A DNA stretch of 64,000 nucleotides, taken from assembly GCF_914767665.1 (NCBI RefSeq), contig NC_059502.1, positions 56,588,031 through 56,652,030 of the forward strand, read 5' to 3'. Numbering within the stretch: the first letter of the stretch is position 1; the number at the start of each line of letters is the position of its first letter. The DNA comes from Harmonia axyridis (taxonomy: Eukaryota; Arthropoda; Insecta; Coleoptera; Coccinellidae). The notes under the pieces were generated by a model. That model searched no databases. It saw only the letters and a list, made by a program, of their open reading frames with translations, and was not told the DNA's origin. Of this stretch, positions 12,025-22,854 are shown piece after piece. Made by a program: the position numbers and the translations under genes.

Positions 12025-12949
12025 GAGGGTGTTTTTTTTAGAGCTATAGAACTTTAAATTGCAATAAAACAACGATGGATTATCCGATTGACATGAATTT
12101 TATTTATCCGCAAGATAATCTTGTGGCATTACATTTTAAATATGATTTCTGGCATATGACCGCCACGGCTGGCTCGCATGTAGTCCAATATGGACGTCCA
12201 ATTTTCGATGACTTTTTCCAACATTTGTGGCCGTATATCGGCAATAACACGGCGAATGATGTCTTCCAAATGGTCAAGGGTTTGTGGCTTATCCGCATAG
12301 ACCAATGACTTTACATAGCCCCACAGAAAGTAGTCTAGCGGTGTTAAATCACAAGATCTTGAAGGCCAATTCACAGGTCCAAAACGTGAAATTAGGCGGT
12401 CACCAAACGTGTCTTTCAATACATCGATTGTGGCACGAGCTGTGTGACATGTTGCGCCGTCTTGTTGGAACCACAGCTCCTGGACATCATGGTTGTTCAA
12501 TTCAGGAATGAAAAAATTAGTAATCATGGCTCTATACCAATCACCATTGACTGTAACGTTCTGGCCATCATCGTTTTTGAAGAAGTACGGACCAATGATT
12601 CCACCAGCCCATAAAGCGCACCAAACAGTCAGTTTTTCTGGATGTAACGGTGTTTCGACATACACTTGAGGATTAGCTCCACTCCAAATGCGGCAGTTTT
12701 GTTTGTTGACGTAGTCATTCAACCAGAAGTGCGCTTCATCGCTAACGTAGTGTGCGATACGTATTCCGCACAGAACCATTATTTTCGAAATAGAATTGCA
12801 CTATTTGCCAGCATTGTTCAGGCGTGAGTCTATTCATGATGAATTGCCAAACCAAACTGAGAATAAATCACTTGACAGCTGTTAAATCGGTCGCCATCTT
12901 GAACAGTAATGCCAACTTAAAGTTATATACCTCGAAAAAAAACACCCTT
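12025..12949 (-). mobile_element. Mariner-like (DD41D) element, copy 1, internally deleted
   Basis: Terminal repeats of about 38 bp start GAGGGTGTTTTTTTT at 12025 and, inverted, AAGGGTGTTTTTTTT at 12949. TA flanks both sides (12023-12024, 12950-12951). The element is 925 bp and lies within an hAT MITE. It is non-autonomous because the middle of the transposase gene is missing. Confidence 0.88.
12129..12837 (-). pseudogene. DD41D mariner transposase, internally deleted
   Basis: The N-terminal 30 or so codons, starting MNRLTPEQ at 12837, end abruptly and the catalytic part resumes in another frame at HYVSDEAHFWL. The rest is open to 12129: SDEAHFWL (first Asp), QQDGATCHTAR (second Asp) and CDLTPLDYFLWG (third Asp), with 41 residues between the second and third catalytic Asp. 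Most of the N-terminal helix-turn-helix DNA-binding region is missing, so no active enzyme can be made. The catalytic part itself shows no stop codons, suggesting a fairly recent loss. Confidence 0.88.
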
Positions 12950-13570
12950 TACAATGCAAGTCCACTAGAGTCTTCAACTACAGTATTTTCTAGAAGCCTT
13001 TCATAAACTTTTTGGTCCATAACTGCTTTCTTTATCTTTGGTGAAGTCTACCTTAACGTTTAAATGAAATAAACTTGCGAAAAAACATCTTTTCAAAAAT
13101 TTTTTTTTGTTCAATTTTATTCAGCTGGGGGCCCCCTCGGCCGGGGGCCCTCGGCGATCGCCGACCTGCCGACCTGGCCAGACCGGGCCTGCCTGTTCCC
13201 CAATAAAATTCACCAACCTGATCCTATTCTATACATAGAGGTGTCTTGTGTTGCCTACATTCAAGGCGTGCAAGCCCTTGGGTAGGCAATACAATTTTCC
13301 TCTCTCTCGTTCATTCGTGAGATCTGTAAGCTTATGGGTTGATGAGAAGGAAGAAATGTTCAACTGTTACCCGTTAGGCGGATAACTCGGTCCACGGATC
13401 ACGTTCCTTTGATATTTTCATTTAGTCCTAGCTGGCAGATATACCACTATTCAATGAAAGTGCTCGTAGTCAGGTCCAGCTTCTGCAGTTAGATATACTA
13501 AAGGGTTTACCAATTTTGAATAGCAGTCATCTTTTGCATTTGACAAGTAAAAACTACGCCATTACTAAAA

Positions 13571-13880
13571 ATGGAACGACATACGCTTCAAAAATTCATT
13601 GAAATTGGTAAAATTCATTACAAAAATGGTGAAAATTTTGCAGTCACAGTTTGCAAAACAAAAGTACTTTTGGGTCTTCGTTTCACCTTCTCGGCAGACA
13701 AAAATCAAACTAGTGGAACCATTTGAGATGTTGGAACAAGTAAGTGAAGTGAAGAATCGAAACCGTGTACGTCGGTCAAGGAACAACTGAGGATATTTCT
13801 GTTGTAGCAGGTAATGTTGAAGAATATTTGTCGATACCTCGTCGATCTTGGGAATTAGGCATTCCGTAAACGACATTACA
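13571..13880 (+). pseudogene. Mariner transposase, N-terminal fragment
   Basis: The reading starts MERHTLQKFIEIGKIHYKNG, the typical start of a mariner-type paired helix-turn-helix domain, and continues with stops and a frameshift through VRRSRNN and PRRSWELGIP. The fragment breaks off at TTLH, where a LINE is inserted. The remainder of the gene resumes beyond it at about 15330, so both pieces are one insertion-split copy. Confidence 0.75.
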
Positions 13881-15325
13881 CCATATAATGGATATTATCA
13901 AAGGGTTGAAAGATAAAATCTCAAGTGGAATAGATGAAATTTCAAATAAAACAATTAAACATACCAAAGACGAAATAATTAAGGTTATTACATATATTAT
14001 TAATAACTCTCTCACAGAAAGGATCTTTCCCATCAGAACTTAAAATAGCAGAAATACGACCGAAATACAAAACTGGTGACCCTGAAGATTATGGAAACTA
14101 CAGGCCCATTAGCATAATCTCATCATTTGCAAAATTGTTCGAACAGGCATTCTGCCAGCAAATAATGGAATTCTTCATATTATCAAAAAGATTACTTAGC
14201 CCAAACCAACATAGATGCCTGAAAGGAAAATGAACACAAACAGCAATATTCCAATTTATAAAAAGAATTATGGAAGCCTTCGAAAATTGTGAACTGGCAT
14301 TGGGAATATTTCTGAACCTGTCCAAGGCATATGATTGTCTTGACCCAGAAATCCTCTACCAAAATCTAGAGCATTATGGAATACAGGGAAACTCATTAAG
14401 ATGGATTAAATCCTATGTCTAGGTCTATGGACGTACGCAACAGGTAAAAATTCGGATAAATGGATCAGATATTAAATCTGAAGAACAGCAAATCAAGATG
14501 GGGATACCACAAGGCAGCGTAGCAGGGACAGTACCTAATGTTTCTAATTTATATTAACGACTTTAGTCAAATTTCTCTGATCGAGAACCGGAAAGAAATA
14601 ACAAATGTTCACTATGTAGATGAAACAAACCCCCTAGCTGTACAACCATTATGGCCTGATCTCAAAAATCTAACTGAGAACATAATGCACTACACTGAAG
14701 AATGGTAAGAGAAGAACAATTTAATACTAAACAAAACGAAAACCAAGATGATATTATTCTATCCAATACATTCCAATAAAGAAAATCCTGGAAAAATCAA
14801 CATAAAAAATCAAGAATTCAAGATATCAGAACATACAAAATTTCTTGGTACTTATACACATTGATGGTGATATGAAATGGAAAACACATATAGCAAACTT
14901 AGAAGACAAAATGGCATAAGAAAACAGAAACATTATACGGCTCATACATACAGGAATGTATTCTATTCATACATAGGAACAATGAATTATTTGAACAATA
15001 CAAGAATCTGAAAGAAAGATATGAAACGAGAACCCAGAACTATAACTATCCCAAATATAGACTAACAACAACGCAACAACAAGCAGAATATACATGTCTA
15101 ATATTATACAATCATCTACCAAATGAAACAAAGAACATCACAAACTACAAAATATTTAAGAAGACAATATTCTCGATGTTAGTGGATATGGAACCCTATT
15201 GCCTACAAGATTATTTAGGAAATAACAAGAAACAAAGAAACTTTGTTTGACACTATTTCATTTCATTTCATGTTGTAAACTTGGGACGATTCTGAAATAA
15301 AGAGTAGTTATTATTATTAGTATTT
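13881..15325 (+). pseudogene. Jockey-like LINE reverse transcriptase remnant
   Basis: The plus strand reads as reverse transcriptase with a few stops: YGNYRPISIISS (finger motif), FLNLSKAYDCLD (first catalytic Asp block), MGIPQGSVAG, and HYVDETN where active enzymes have FADD. A C-terminal tail follows. An AATAAAGAGTAG and a short (TTA)n tail at about 15297-15322 mark the 3' end of a non-LTR element. It lacks its 5' half and the YADD/FADD motif is altered, so it is dead. It interrupts a mariner transposase. Confidence 0.82.
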
Positions 15326-15850
15326 TGCATGGAGATTAAAGTTTTAAGGCTTCTCGGCTGTTCGATTAACACAAGAACTCAAGCCGCTCGTTTACCAGCA
15401 ACATCATATCTTCGCTGATTTTCATTGAAAAATCATCTTCAGTGATCTGGCTCTTTCTTACCTTGGAGGCTACGTTAATAGGCAGAATTGTCGCATTTGG
15501 AGCTCGGAAAATCCAAGAATGATTTTTGAAAAGCCTCTACACCCTCAACGTACCTCTGTTTGATTCGATTTTTCGGTGGTGTGATTAGACCTTTCTAATT
15601 TGAAAATGAGGATGTCACAACTCTTACGGAGAATGGATTGCGCTACCGAGCTATCATTAATTATTTTTTATGGCCACATTGGAAGATATTGATGTATCAA
15701 TGACGACTACCCAAATAAGCAACGAAACAATTTTGTAAGAAAAGTTTGCTGTTCGTGTTATTTCTAGAAGAGGTTATCACAATGGGCCACCGAGTTCTTG
15801 TGATTTATCATCTTCATACTTTATTTTTCCGGAGCCACGTGGAAGATGAG
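15326..15850 (+). pseudogene. Mariner transposase, C-terminal fragment after LINE insertion
   Basis: This continues the fragment ending at 13880. ILHGD follows TTLH, then IFSDLALSYLGGYVNRQNCRIW (DEAHF changed to DLALS), then KPLHPQ and a decayed catalytic region with stops near 15560-15850. Loss of the DE pair and multiple stops show long inactivity. The subfamily resembles the fragments at 45.4 and 48.1 kb rather than the copies at 12 and 44 kb. Confidence 0.75.
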
Positions 15851-16394
15851 ATATAAGCCAATGCTCCACAATAATCGATTCAAGATCTTAACGAAAAAAT
15901 GATTTTTCTGAGAATATACTCGTTTTTTAATATCAAAATGGAATCTTTATATTGATTGCGAAATAATGGGTTTGTGGCTTGAGGACTGGGCGAATCAAAC
16001 AAATCCTTATTGAATCGTCGACGTTTAAACCCCAAGCAAAGCTTTTTTAAAAACTTTTCTTTATATAGTATATAGCATAACCCTCGATATATATCTACCA
16101 TAGAATGTAAATAATTAGAAAACACTTATTTCTTTCCACTATAACTCCACCGATGGACTCATTTCTTTGTTGTCCACCACCCTAGATAAGATAGAAGCCT
16201 ATCTTTGTCTTTAACTGCTAGTGCTTGCTATTTTTCCCACTTGGTCAGCACTCGGAAAAAAATTACATGATAAATTGGTTGTGGATTTCGCGGCTATCAA
16301 CGTGTTTAACGAGTTCTTTCGGATTTTTTCGGATGTCATTTATTTATTTTCGTTGTTCAGACAGTTCGAGAATGATCGACAATGGCCGAAATAT
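15851..16394. other. Intronic stretch, nothing recognised
   Basis: Between the mariner relic and the Tc1 element. Short open frames on both strands here lack domain motifs and are probably chance. Confidence 0.45.
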
Positions 16395-17821
16395 ACTGCT
16401 CCACAAGAGTTAGGGATAGCGTATTTTGAAAAGTATGTAATCTTCGAAAAAATCGATGTAAAATCATTTAAAACTCAATAACAACTTGAATCGATCCAAT
16501 AAAAATCAGTATGAGACATTTCGTCAATCTGGTCTCCTTTTTTCTGAAGTTTGGTTGTTTGCATATGCTTCATGAATGTTCTTATTTTGAAATGGAGTCA
16601 GTTTATCAACGGCTTCGATTTGAAACGAGTTTTCTGAAAATGCCAAGACGTAAATCATCAAACGCTCATGCTAATAGGGCTATCGGAATGCTACAGGATG
16701 GCCTAACTCAGGTTGTAGCGGAAAGGCTCCAAGTGTGATATCTCGACTTTGGAATAGGTTCAGGGAGACAGGTTCCGTGTTGGAAAGACCAAGGCTTGGT
16801 GGGCGATGAAAAACAACACCTGCTCAGGATCGTTTCATCACCGTTTCGGAGAGAAGAACCCTACATCTACGTGTAGAATACTACGGAATATACTCTTCAA
16901 AATGCAGATGGGGTCTGAGTTTCCATCGAAACCATCAGACGACGTTTGAGAGAGGTGAATCTAGGTTCTAGACGTCCATTAAGAGTAGTTCCATTAATAA
17001 GTGACCATAAGAGTCAAAGACTGGAATGGGCAAGGCAACATATCAATTGGAACGATCATTGGCGTAGTGTCCTTTTCACTGATGAATCCAGATATGGACG
17101 ATTTTCAGATTGTCGAAGAATAAGGGTATGGACAATCTCACGCATACCCCGTAATCGTCGCTATGTCCGAGGGGAAAGTGTTATGCTATGGGCCGGGATA
17201 TGTTTCAACGGGCGCACAGATCTTACACTATAGGGAGTATGTCATTGACAATGTTGTGCCAAATTTTCACGCTGCTATTGGTGAAACTTTTCAATTTCTA
17301 GACGATAACGCTAGACCGCACCGTGCAGCCATAGTTGAGCGCGAATACTAAGCGCGAGGAGCTTAGTATTCTACATTCACCAATACCTCCGCACTCAACA
17401 GATTCGAATTGCATAGAACATGCATGGGATATGCTCCAAAGAAGATTAGATGATCATCAACCTACCCCAGAATCCTCAAATGATCTGAGAGAGCTTCTGC
17501 CCCGTTTATGGAACCAAATTCCTAAAGAAATGTTCAACAACCTCGTGTGTAGTATGCAAAGAAGATGTCAAGCTGTTATTGATGCCCGTGGAGGACATAC
17601 ATTGTATTGATAGTCTTAAAATGCTTGAATTCTCTGAGAATAAAATTTCGTTATTTTACTCGATTTTTCTTAACCGTATACGCTGCAGACCTACATGATA
17701 AAATTAATTTTATTTCCTGCAACTTGAAATCATATCAATATGAATTTTCATCACAAATATCTCATTTAAACTATATTTTTTTTGCAATTTAAGTCAAGAT
17801 CCCTAACTCATGTGGAGCAGT
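16395..17821 (+). mobile_element. Tc1-like element with terminal inverted repeats
   Basis: The ends are ACTGCTCCACAAGAGTTAG at 16395 and the inverted complement of ACTGCTCCACATGAGTTAG ending at 17821. The element is 1427 bp, near the usual size of a full Tc1 element. It carries a transposase gene broken by frameshifts. A clean TA duplication is no longer visible on the right flank. Confidence 0.82.
16640..17610 (+). pseudogene. Tc1 (DD34E) transposase, frameshifted
   Basis: In pieces across frames: an N-terminal helix-turn-helix (MPRRKSSNAHANRAIGMLQ), then RLEWARQHINWN and SVLFTDESRYG with the first catalytic Asp, VMLWAGICFNGRTDL, FLDDNARPHRA with the second Asp, and IEHAWDMLQRRLDDHQP with the catalytic Glu, ending ARGGHTLY. 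All three catalytic residues are still readable, but at least three frameshifts or stops separate them. It lies within the intron on the same strand as host gene B. Confidence 0.85.
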
Positions 17822-18056
17822 TCATTTCCAGATTCCTCGGCATCGCTCGTTACGAGACGTAGGTATACATAAAAACCGAGTTGTGATCTTTCGAATTATT
17901 CCGCCTAGTGGTCCAAAATTTTTTTTTTTTATATTTTTGGGCGCTATCAGACTTTGCTCCCGTGGCAAGTGCCACCTCTGCCACGCCCTAGATAAAACTC
18001 TGCTTTTAAATGAGACCTACGTTTAGATAGGTTTTTAATATATTTATTTTCAACAG

Positions 18057-18637
18057 GAATTAGAAATTATCAATTGGAAGACTTGGTGGAGAGCATAGAC
18101 TATCATTGTAGAAATAAAAAATTGGGATGCAGCGTTCCAGTTCCACTGCGAGAGTTCAAGAGACATGAGCAAAATTGTGAATACACCGCTAAAGATTGTA
18201 TTATTGGGTGTCCATGGCATGGGAACAATATTCAGATGCTTTCTCATTTGCGGAAGGAACATGAACTGCTGGATCTGGATGAAGTAATTATTTTCAATAT
18301 ACGGTCTCAGAGGAGAAAATTTCTCAAGATTGTCATTTACAATGGTCATATATTCGAATTTGTTGTTATCTACGGCATTTCGTTTCCTTTTATATTCAGT
18401 TTACATTGTTTGAGCTACCATCTCAAATATAAGTATGAAATACATCTTCTCGATAAGTCTGAAAATAATCTCGATATGATAGTGAATAACTTATGTCCTA
18501 TGCTAGACGTTACCTGCGAAAAATATATCGATGTGATAGCAGATGATGTCAAAATACCTTTTAAATTGATACAACATTTAATTGACGACAATAGTGAGCT
18601 ATCTTTGAAACTGACGATTACAAATGTTAAAAAGTAG
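18057..18637 (+). CDS. Tandem SIAH-like RING protein B, exon 2 (second zinc finger and C-terminal domain)
   Basis: This exon encodes residues 338-530. After the acceptor CAACAG at 18056 the frame reads IRNYQLEDLVESIDYHC, equivalent to the Sina linker IRNLALEKI. SIAH zinc fingers follow: C355-x6-C362-x11-H374-x3-C378 and C385-x3-C389-x11-H401-x4-H406. A diverged Sina C-terminal domain ends LKLTITNVKK, the place where SIAH has NVTISMC. There is no start codon near the acceptor and the exon has no RING of its own. It therefore needs the exon at 6319-7330, with which it joins in frame exactly as the paralogue does. Confidence 0.83.
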
Positions 18638-18791
18638 AAGAAACTGTGACTGGCTATTGCTATAGTCTTGTATTTTGTTGTTGTATTGAATTTTGTGAAA
18701 ACTTTTCATTTAACTGTTTACATTCTGTGATTTATTGTGTCTAAGCGTTTATTTGTAACTATAGATGAACTTCTATATTATTTTTATATGA

Positions 18792-18797
18792 ATTAAA
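18792..18797 (+). terminator. Possible polyadenylation signal of gene B
   Basis: ATTAAA lies 155 bases after the stop codon of gene B, within AT-rich sequence, followed by a T-rich stretch. It is a common variant of AATAAA. Position and context only; no transcript evidence. Confidence 0.4.
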
Positions 18798-19459
18798 GTT
18801 TTACATATATTGCACAACGCTTTATTCTATCCTTGACCACTCTTCAATTTGAAGGTCAACTTTTTTGCGCAAATGTTTGGAATTGGTAATGTTTGGATGG
18901 AAATGGCTACCCACTTGATTGGACTAGTAGGTTCAAGAAGAGGGGTCACCCGAAACTATTTTCAAGAAGAAAGTTCACTTGCTTTTCATATCTCAGGTGA
19001 CTGACAAAATGTAAACATTCTGTAACTTTTTGTTAGAGAAGTGATAACTGATAAAGGATATAATCGATCCACTTTCTACAGCTGACAATTAAAAGATACC
19101 TCTGTGATTTATTTCACTTCTACAAAAAAAAAACATTCAAACCAGAGTCAGGGAACACAAAAGGTGAATCCTCACTCAATGAACATAGGTATCCTTTCCC
19201 CGATGAAAGAAAATCTCTCAAAATTCAAAGGCTACTACACAAGGATCAATATGGAAGCTATTGCAATATACAAGCATTTCACCATAGGGTAGAGACCATA
19301 ATCATTCATAGCGTCTGGTTATCAACAAGAGATTGAACAGTATTATTCGGACAAAGATAATTCTACGACCAAGATGTATCTTGAAATTGTACTTATCCAC
19401 CGCCTCTTGTGCTCATTGGAAGAGCGGCTTTCCTCTGATCAAGGGATGGTAGTTTTATA

Positions 19460-20350
19460 AAGATGTTAATTAAATTCTTTCTCCTTTATTTAGGGAGAAA
19501 GTGTGGGTAAGGCCTGTCGCACTAGGGACAGGACTTAGTGTTAAACTGAATTTTTTCTTTGGGAACTGGTCTAGTGGAGAATAAAAGGCATAAGTTGCTC
19601 TTTTATAATTTTATTAACAAAATGAAAATGAATATTAAACAAAAATGAACCTTCGAAGGACTTGCCTTAAAATAGCAGTTCTCTTTTATTATTATTTATT
19701 ATTTTTAACTTGCTACCCTCGATGAATAATCCTTCAAATGTATGGTAATATACTTTACTTGAACTAGACGGCAGAAATTCTTTTTCACTTCACTGTGGCG
19801 AAATGTATCCCGAACTTTTCGTAATGATGTCAAACGATCTTGTTTCTGCCTAACCTTTCAAACTATGAACTCTACTGTCAACCCGTGCAAAAATCAAAGA
19901 AAAGAAAAAAAAATATATGTGGGATCCGAATTCTTAACACCCAACTGAATGACACGCTACTGACTTGACGATACGAGAACTACGCGATCAATCCTAAAAC
20001 GGTGGACCATGCAGTTTTTATCGATACAGGGAGACGTAAGGGGAAGAGGTACTTGAGACTTAAGACTGAGACTGGAGTACGATACATAGGAACGAGGGTA
20101 GTATTCGACGTTAGAGATTAGACGGAAACGGTTAAAGAATTCGACGTGATAGACGCAAATATATTAGACGCAGCTAGTTAGATAATTCGACGTTAGATAT
20201 AGACGAATCTACTCGAATAATCAGACAATAGACGAAAGTTCAGTGGCTGTACATTCAATTGAAGTTGAATTGTACATAGTGTAAATAAACAATAGTTAAG
20301 TACCGGCGGCCTTTTTTATATAACCCCTAGACGACGATATAAAACCCTAC
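19460..20350. repeat. Unassigned repeat-like stretch with TTCGACGT motifs
   Basis: This region is less AT-rich and contains TTCGACGT three times (20104, 20140, 20186; twice as TTCGACGTTAGA) and several AGACG steps. An AATAAA and TACCGGCGG follow near 20284-20310. It could be an LTR or leader of a retroelement, with TGTGGG near 19502 and CCTACA near 20350 as possible ends, but the flanks show no duplication. Neighbouring 20360-20870 has minus-strand coding-like sequence (GTEKNLATTEKTQ) that I cannot assign. Confidence 0.3.
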
Positions 20351-20910
20351 ATATATATTACAAAATTTTTTTCAAACTCTTAACTGCGCTTCAAAATTAC
20401 TTATCTTTAAAATATAGTTCCGCGACGAACTCCACTTGAGTTGTCTTCGACTCCCCGAAATTTATTGATTAATTTTTCTAAGATTTGGCTTAAGGTTACT
20501 TATTTCTCGTCCCCGATGGGCGTACCTTCAAAAAGAACGTCTTGGGTTTTTTCCGTAGTTGCCAAGTTTTTCTCTGTTCCCATAAGGAAAATACTCAACA
20601 AACTTCGACACAACTCATTTTCAACATCCTATAAGTTATGTTCTTATCGCCTGAGGTTGATAGTGCACCCAAGTATCGAGCGCAAAAATGTATTTCCATC
20701 ATCCATCACAAATTTGAACCAATAAATTCCGCAGTTATGTTAGGCGCCTCCAAGACTAGTGTCAAGTGCCTGACCTTACGTCGTCTTCGAAAAGGGTCTC
20801 GTCTACCTACCGTACCCAGTAATCGAGAATTTAAAATTTCCGATTATTATAAAATGTTTGCATAACACTAAGTGGAAAACAGACTAGACTACTGTTAGAC
20901 AGGATGTATA

Positions 20911-21728
20911 TGAATAACACCGAAAAAATGTAAGGGGTTTTTCTGTGATGAAAATTGAGGTGGCTATTTGGTATATTTTTTTTTTATGAACCTCCCCCTG
21001 GAAAAGTTACACTCTCCCGAACATTAACAAAAAAAATTTCAGCAAATATTATAATTGTAGGTATTGTCGATAGTCGACAGATTTTTGTTCATTGTTCACT
21101 ATGATTGTTTTCGTTATAAAATTCTTAGCCTCGTAGAATCATACTTTGGCTGGCTCTTGTTCAATAAAATAGTCTAAGAGCCAGTGGACGGCAGACCACA
21201 CATATTTTATGGAAGCCTTACATTTCCTTGGTGAGTCTGTTGTACCTACCGACCATGAAATGGGAAAATTTTAGGCTTTCCTATCAATATGTTTGGTCTG
21301 CCGTCCAATGGCTCTTAAATTGAAATGTTATTTAACATGAGCTAGCAACGCATTTATGTTTTTCCCATAAATGCTCAAATTTTAAAAAAACCTAGAGATA
21401 AAAATTTAAGTGAATAAAAAGGAAAATTTTTATTGAACAAAGGGTGTAACAAAAAAGATTTTAGGGGTTGATTATTCCAACCTGTTCTAAGCATACATTA
21501 GGGTTGAAAAAATTTCGAAGGGTGCAGTTTTATCGACAAAAAATATTTATCAAGTTTCGTGTCCCTAGTTCAATAAACATGGAAAATAAAAAAGAAAAAC
21601 AATTTTTTGAGTTAATCTTCGGAGGGGTGTAACTTTTCCGGAAGGGAATATTTCAAAAAATGTTATAAAAAATACCCAGCTCATTTTTCATCACAGAATC
21701 ACCCCTTGAATTTTTTCGGTGTTATTCA
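20911..21728. repeat. Nested fold-back element
   Basis: The outer arms are TGAATAACACCGAAAAAATG at 20911 and its inverted copy ending at 21728; homology continues through AAAAGTTACAC. A second, inner inverted pair (AGAGCCAGTGGACGGCAGAC near 21178 and its complement near 21294-21316) sits in the middle. No coding sequence is seen. Confidence 0.6.
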
Positions 21729-22292
21729 GTTTTCGGTAGATCCCGAAATTTTTATACAATTACCATTGATTGTTAATAATAAAATTTTCAAATTTAAAAA
21801 TCTAAGTTAACATGTAGGTATCTATTATTATCATTTTTTTTTAATTCACCAGTAGCTGAAAAAAAACCAAACCTGTTAAAAAAATGACATTCTATACTAA
21901 TTAAAATAATTTATTTATACAATTCTTTTAATAATGTAGAAATATAATATGTAACGTTAGGTTCCGACAGTATGTTACATATTTCCCAGAAAGATACCAT
22001 GGTAGCCTTGATTCAACAAGAACAAAACATTTATAGTTTTACCAAAAATATTTAGATACTTGTAACACTATCTTGTAGAGATTCAGTAAGACTCTCTAAG
22101 GAAAGTAATATATTTAAAAATTTAAATTTGATCTTATGTCACAATTTCGATATAAAAAAAGTCATAACTATATAAACACATAGATCCTTAAATTTATAAA
22201 AACATTCATGGTATTGAATTGATACACTTTATGGATTTGGACTAGAACAATTCTAAATTAAGGTTTCAATTATTTTATAACTATACAGGAGA
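21729..22292. other. Non-coding stretch
   Basis: Very AT-rich, with no recognisable coding, RNA or repeat structure on either strand. Confidence 0.4.
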
Positions 22293-22560
22293 CAGTAGCG
22301 TAGCCAGAATATTTGCAGGGGGTGGTTCGACCTTAACAATTCGCAATGTTAAAACAGAGATAGGTACTAAAGATGAACAAATTGAACAAAGAATAAAAAA
22401 ATGAAATGAAGAATCAATGAACAAAAAACTTATCTCTAACTAATCTTTATATTCAGATATATACATTATATGTTTCTTTAATGTCTGGAAATGCACATTG
22501 GATAACATTAAAATTGTTAGTAGCTCAAGCCCCAAACCCTCCTACCTCTGGCTGCGACTG
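22293..22560. mobile_element. Probable hAT MITE
   Basis: The inverted ends CAGTAGCGTAGCCAGA and (complement) CAGTCGCAGCCAGAGG flank 268 bases without coding capacity. Both flanks hold TACAG(G)AGA-like sequence, consistent with an eroded 8-bp target duplication. The GGGGGTGGTTCG next to the left end resembles other insect hAT MITEs. Confidence 0.5.
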
Positions 22561-22854
22561 TGTACAGAGAGATCTATAAAGCTTAGATAGGTATATAAAT
22601 TACAAATAATCTTTGTTGTTTTTAGTCATACTAAGGGTCTAGATATTCACTGAAATTTGTTTTTTCCAGATTATTACAAATTAAATGTAATATTACGTTT
22701 TTCAATTATCTTCCTGGATATTTACAATAATTATTGAAAACTAATAAACATAGTTGAAATGTACTACCTATTTTATCTTTCAGAAAAAAATCAACCAAGA
22801 CTTTGGTATACCACAAAAAAGAAATGATCTAAATATGTTGCGTTTTCAATTAGG

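Larger units (their letters stand above)
11886..13191. mobile_element. hAT-type MITE carrying a mariner insertion
   Basis: The terminal inverted repeats begin CAGGCCCGGTCTGGC (11886) and end with the complement at 13191. An exact 8-bp target duplication CCTGTTCC flanks the element (11878-11885 and 13192-13199), diagnostic of hAT transposition. Removing the nested mariner leaves about 380 bases of GC-rich sequence with GGGGGCCCTCGG motifs near both ends and no coding capacity. Confidence 0.85.
7331..18056 (+). other. 10.7-kb transposon-filled intron of SIAH-like gene B
   Basis: The donor GTGAGT at 7331 and the acceptor TTTTCAACAG ending at 18056 join in phase 1 (A + GA = Arg), matching the position and phase of the 165-bp intron in gene A. 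The extra length is made of mobile elements: inverted-repeat elements at 8026-9311 and 10328-11226, an hAT MITE at 11886-13191 with a mariner inside, a mariner at 13571-15850 split by a LINE, and a Tc1 element at 16395-17821. Minus-strand open frames around 9790-10143 and 11185-11400 look like chance. Splicing across this distance is inferred from the protein alignment and splice signals only. Confidence 0.75.

Noticed and set aside
12075..12511. Plus-strand frames over the 12-kb mariner (and the same at 44300-44736)
   Set aside because: They are antisense shadows of the minus-strand transposase.
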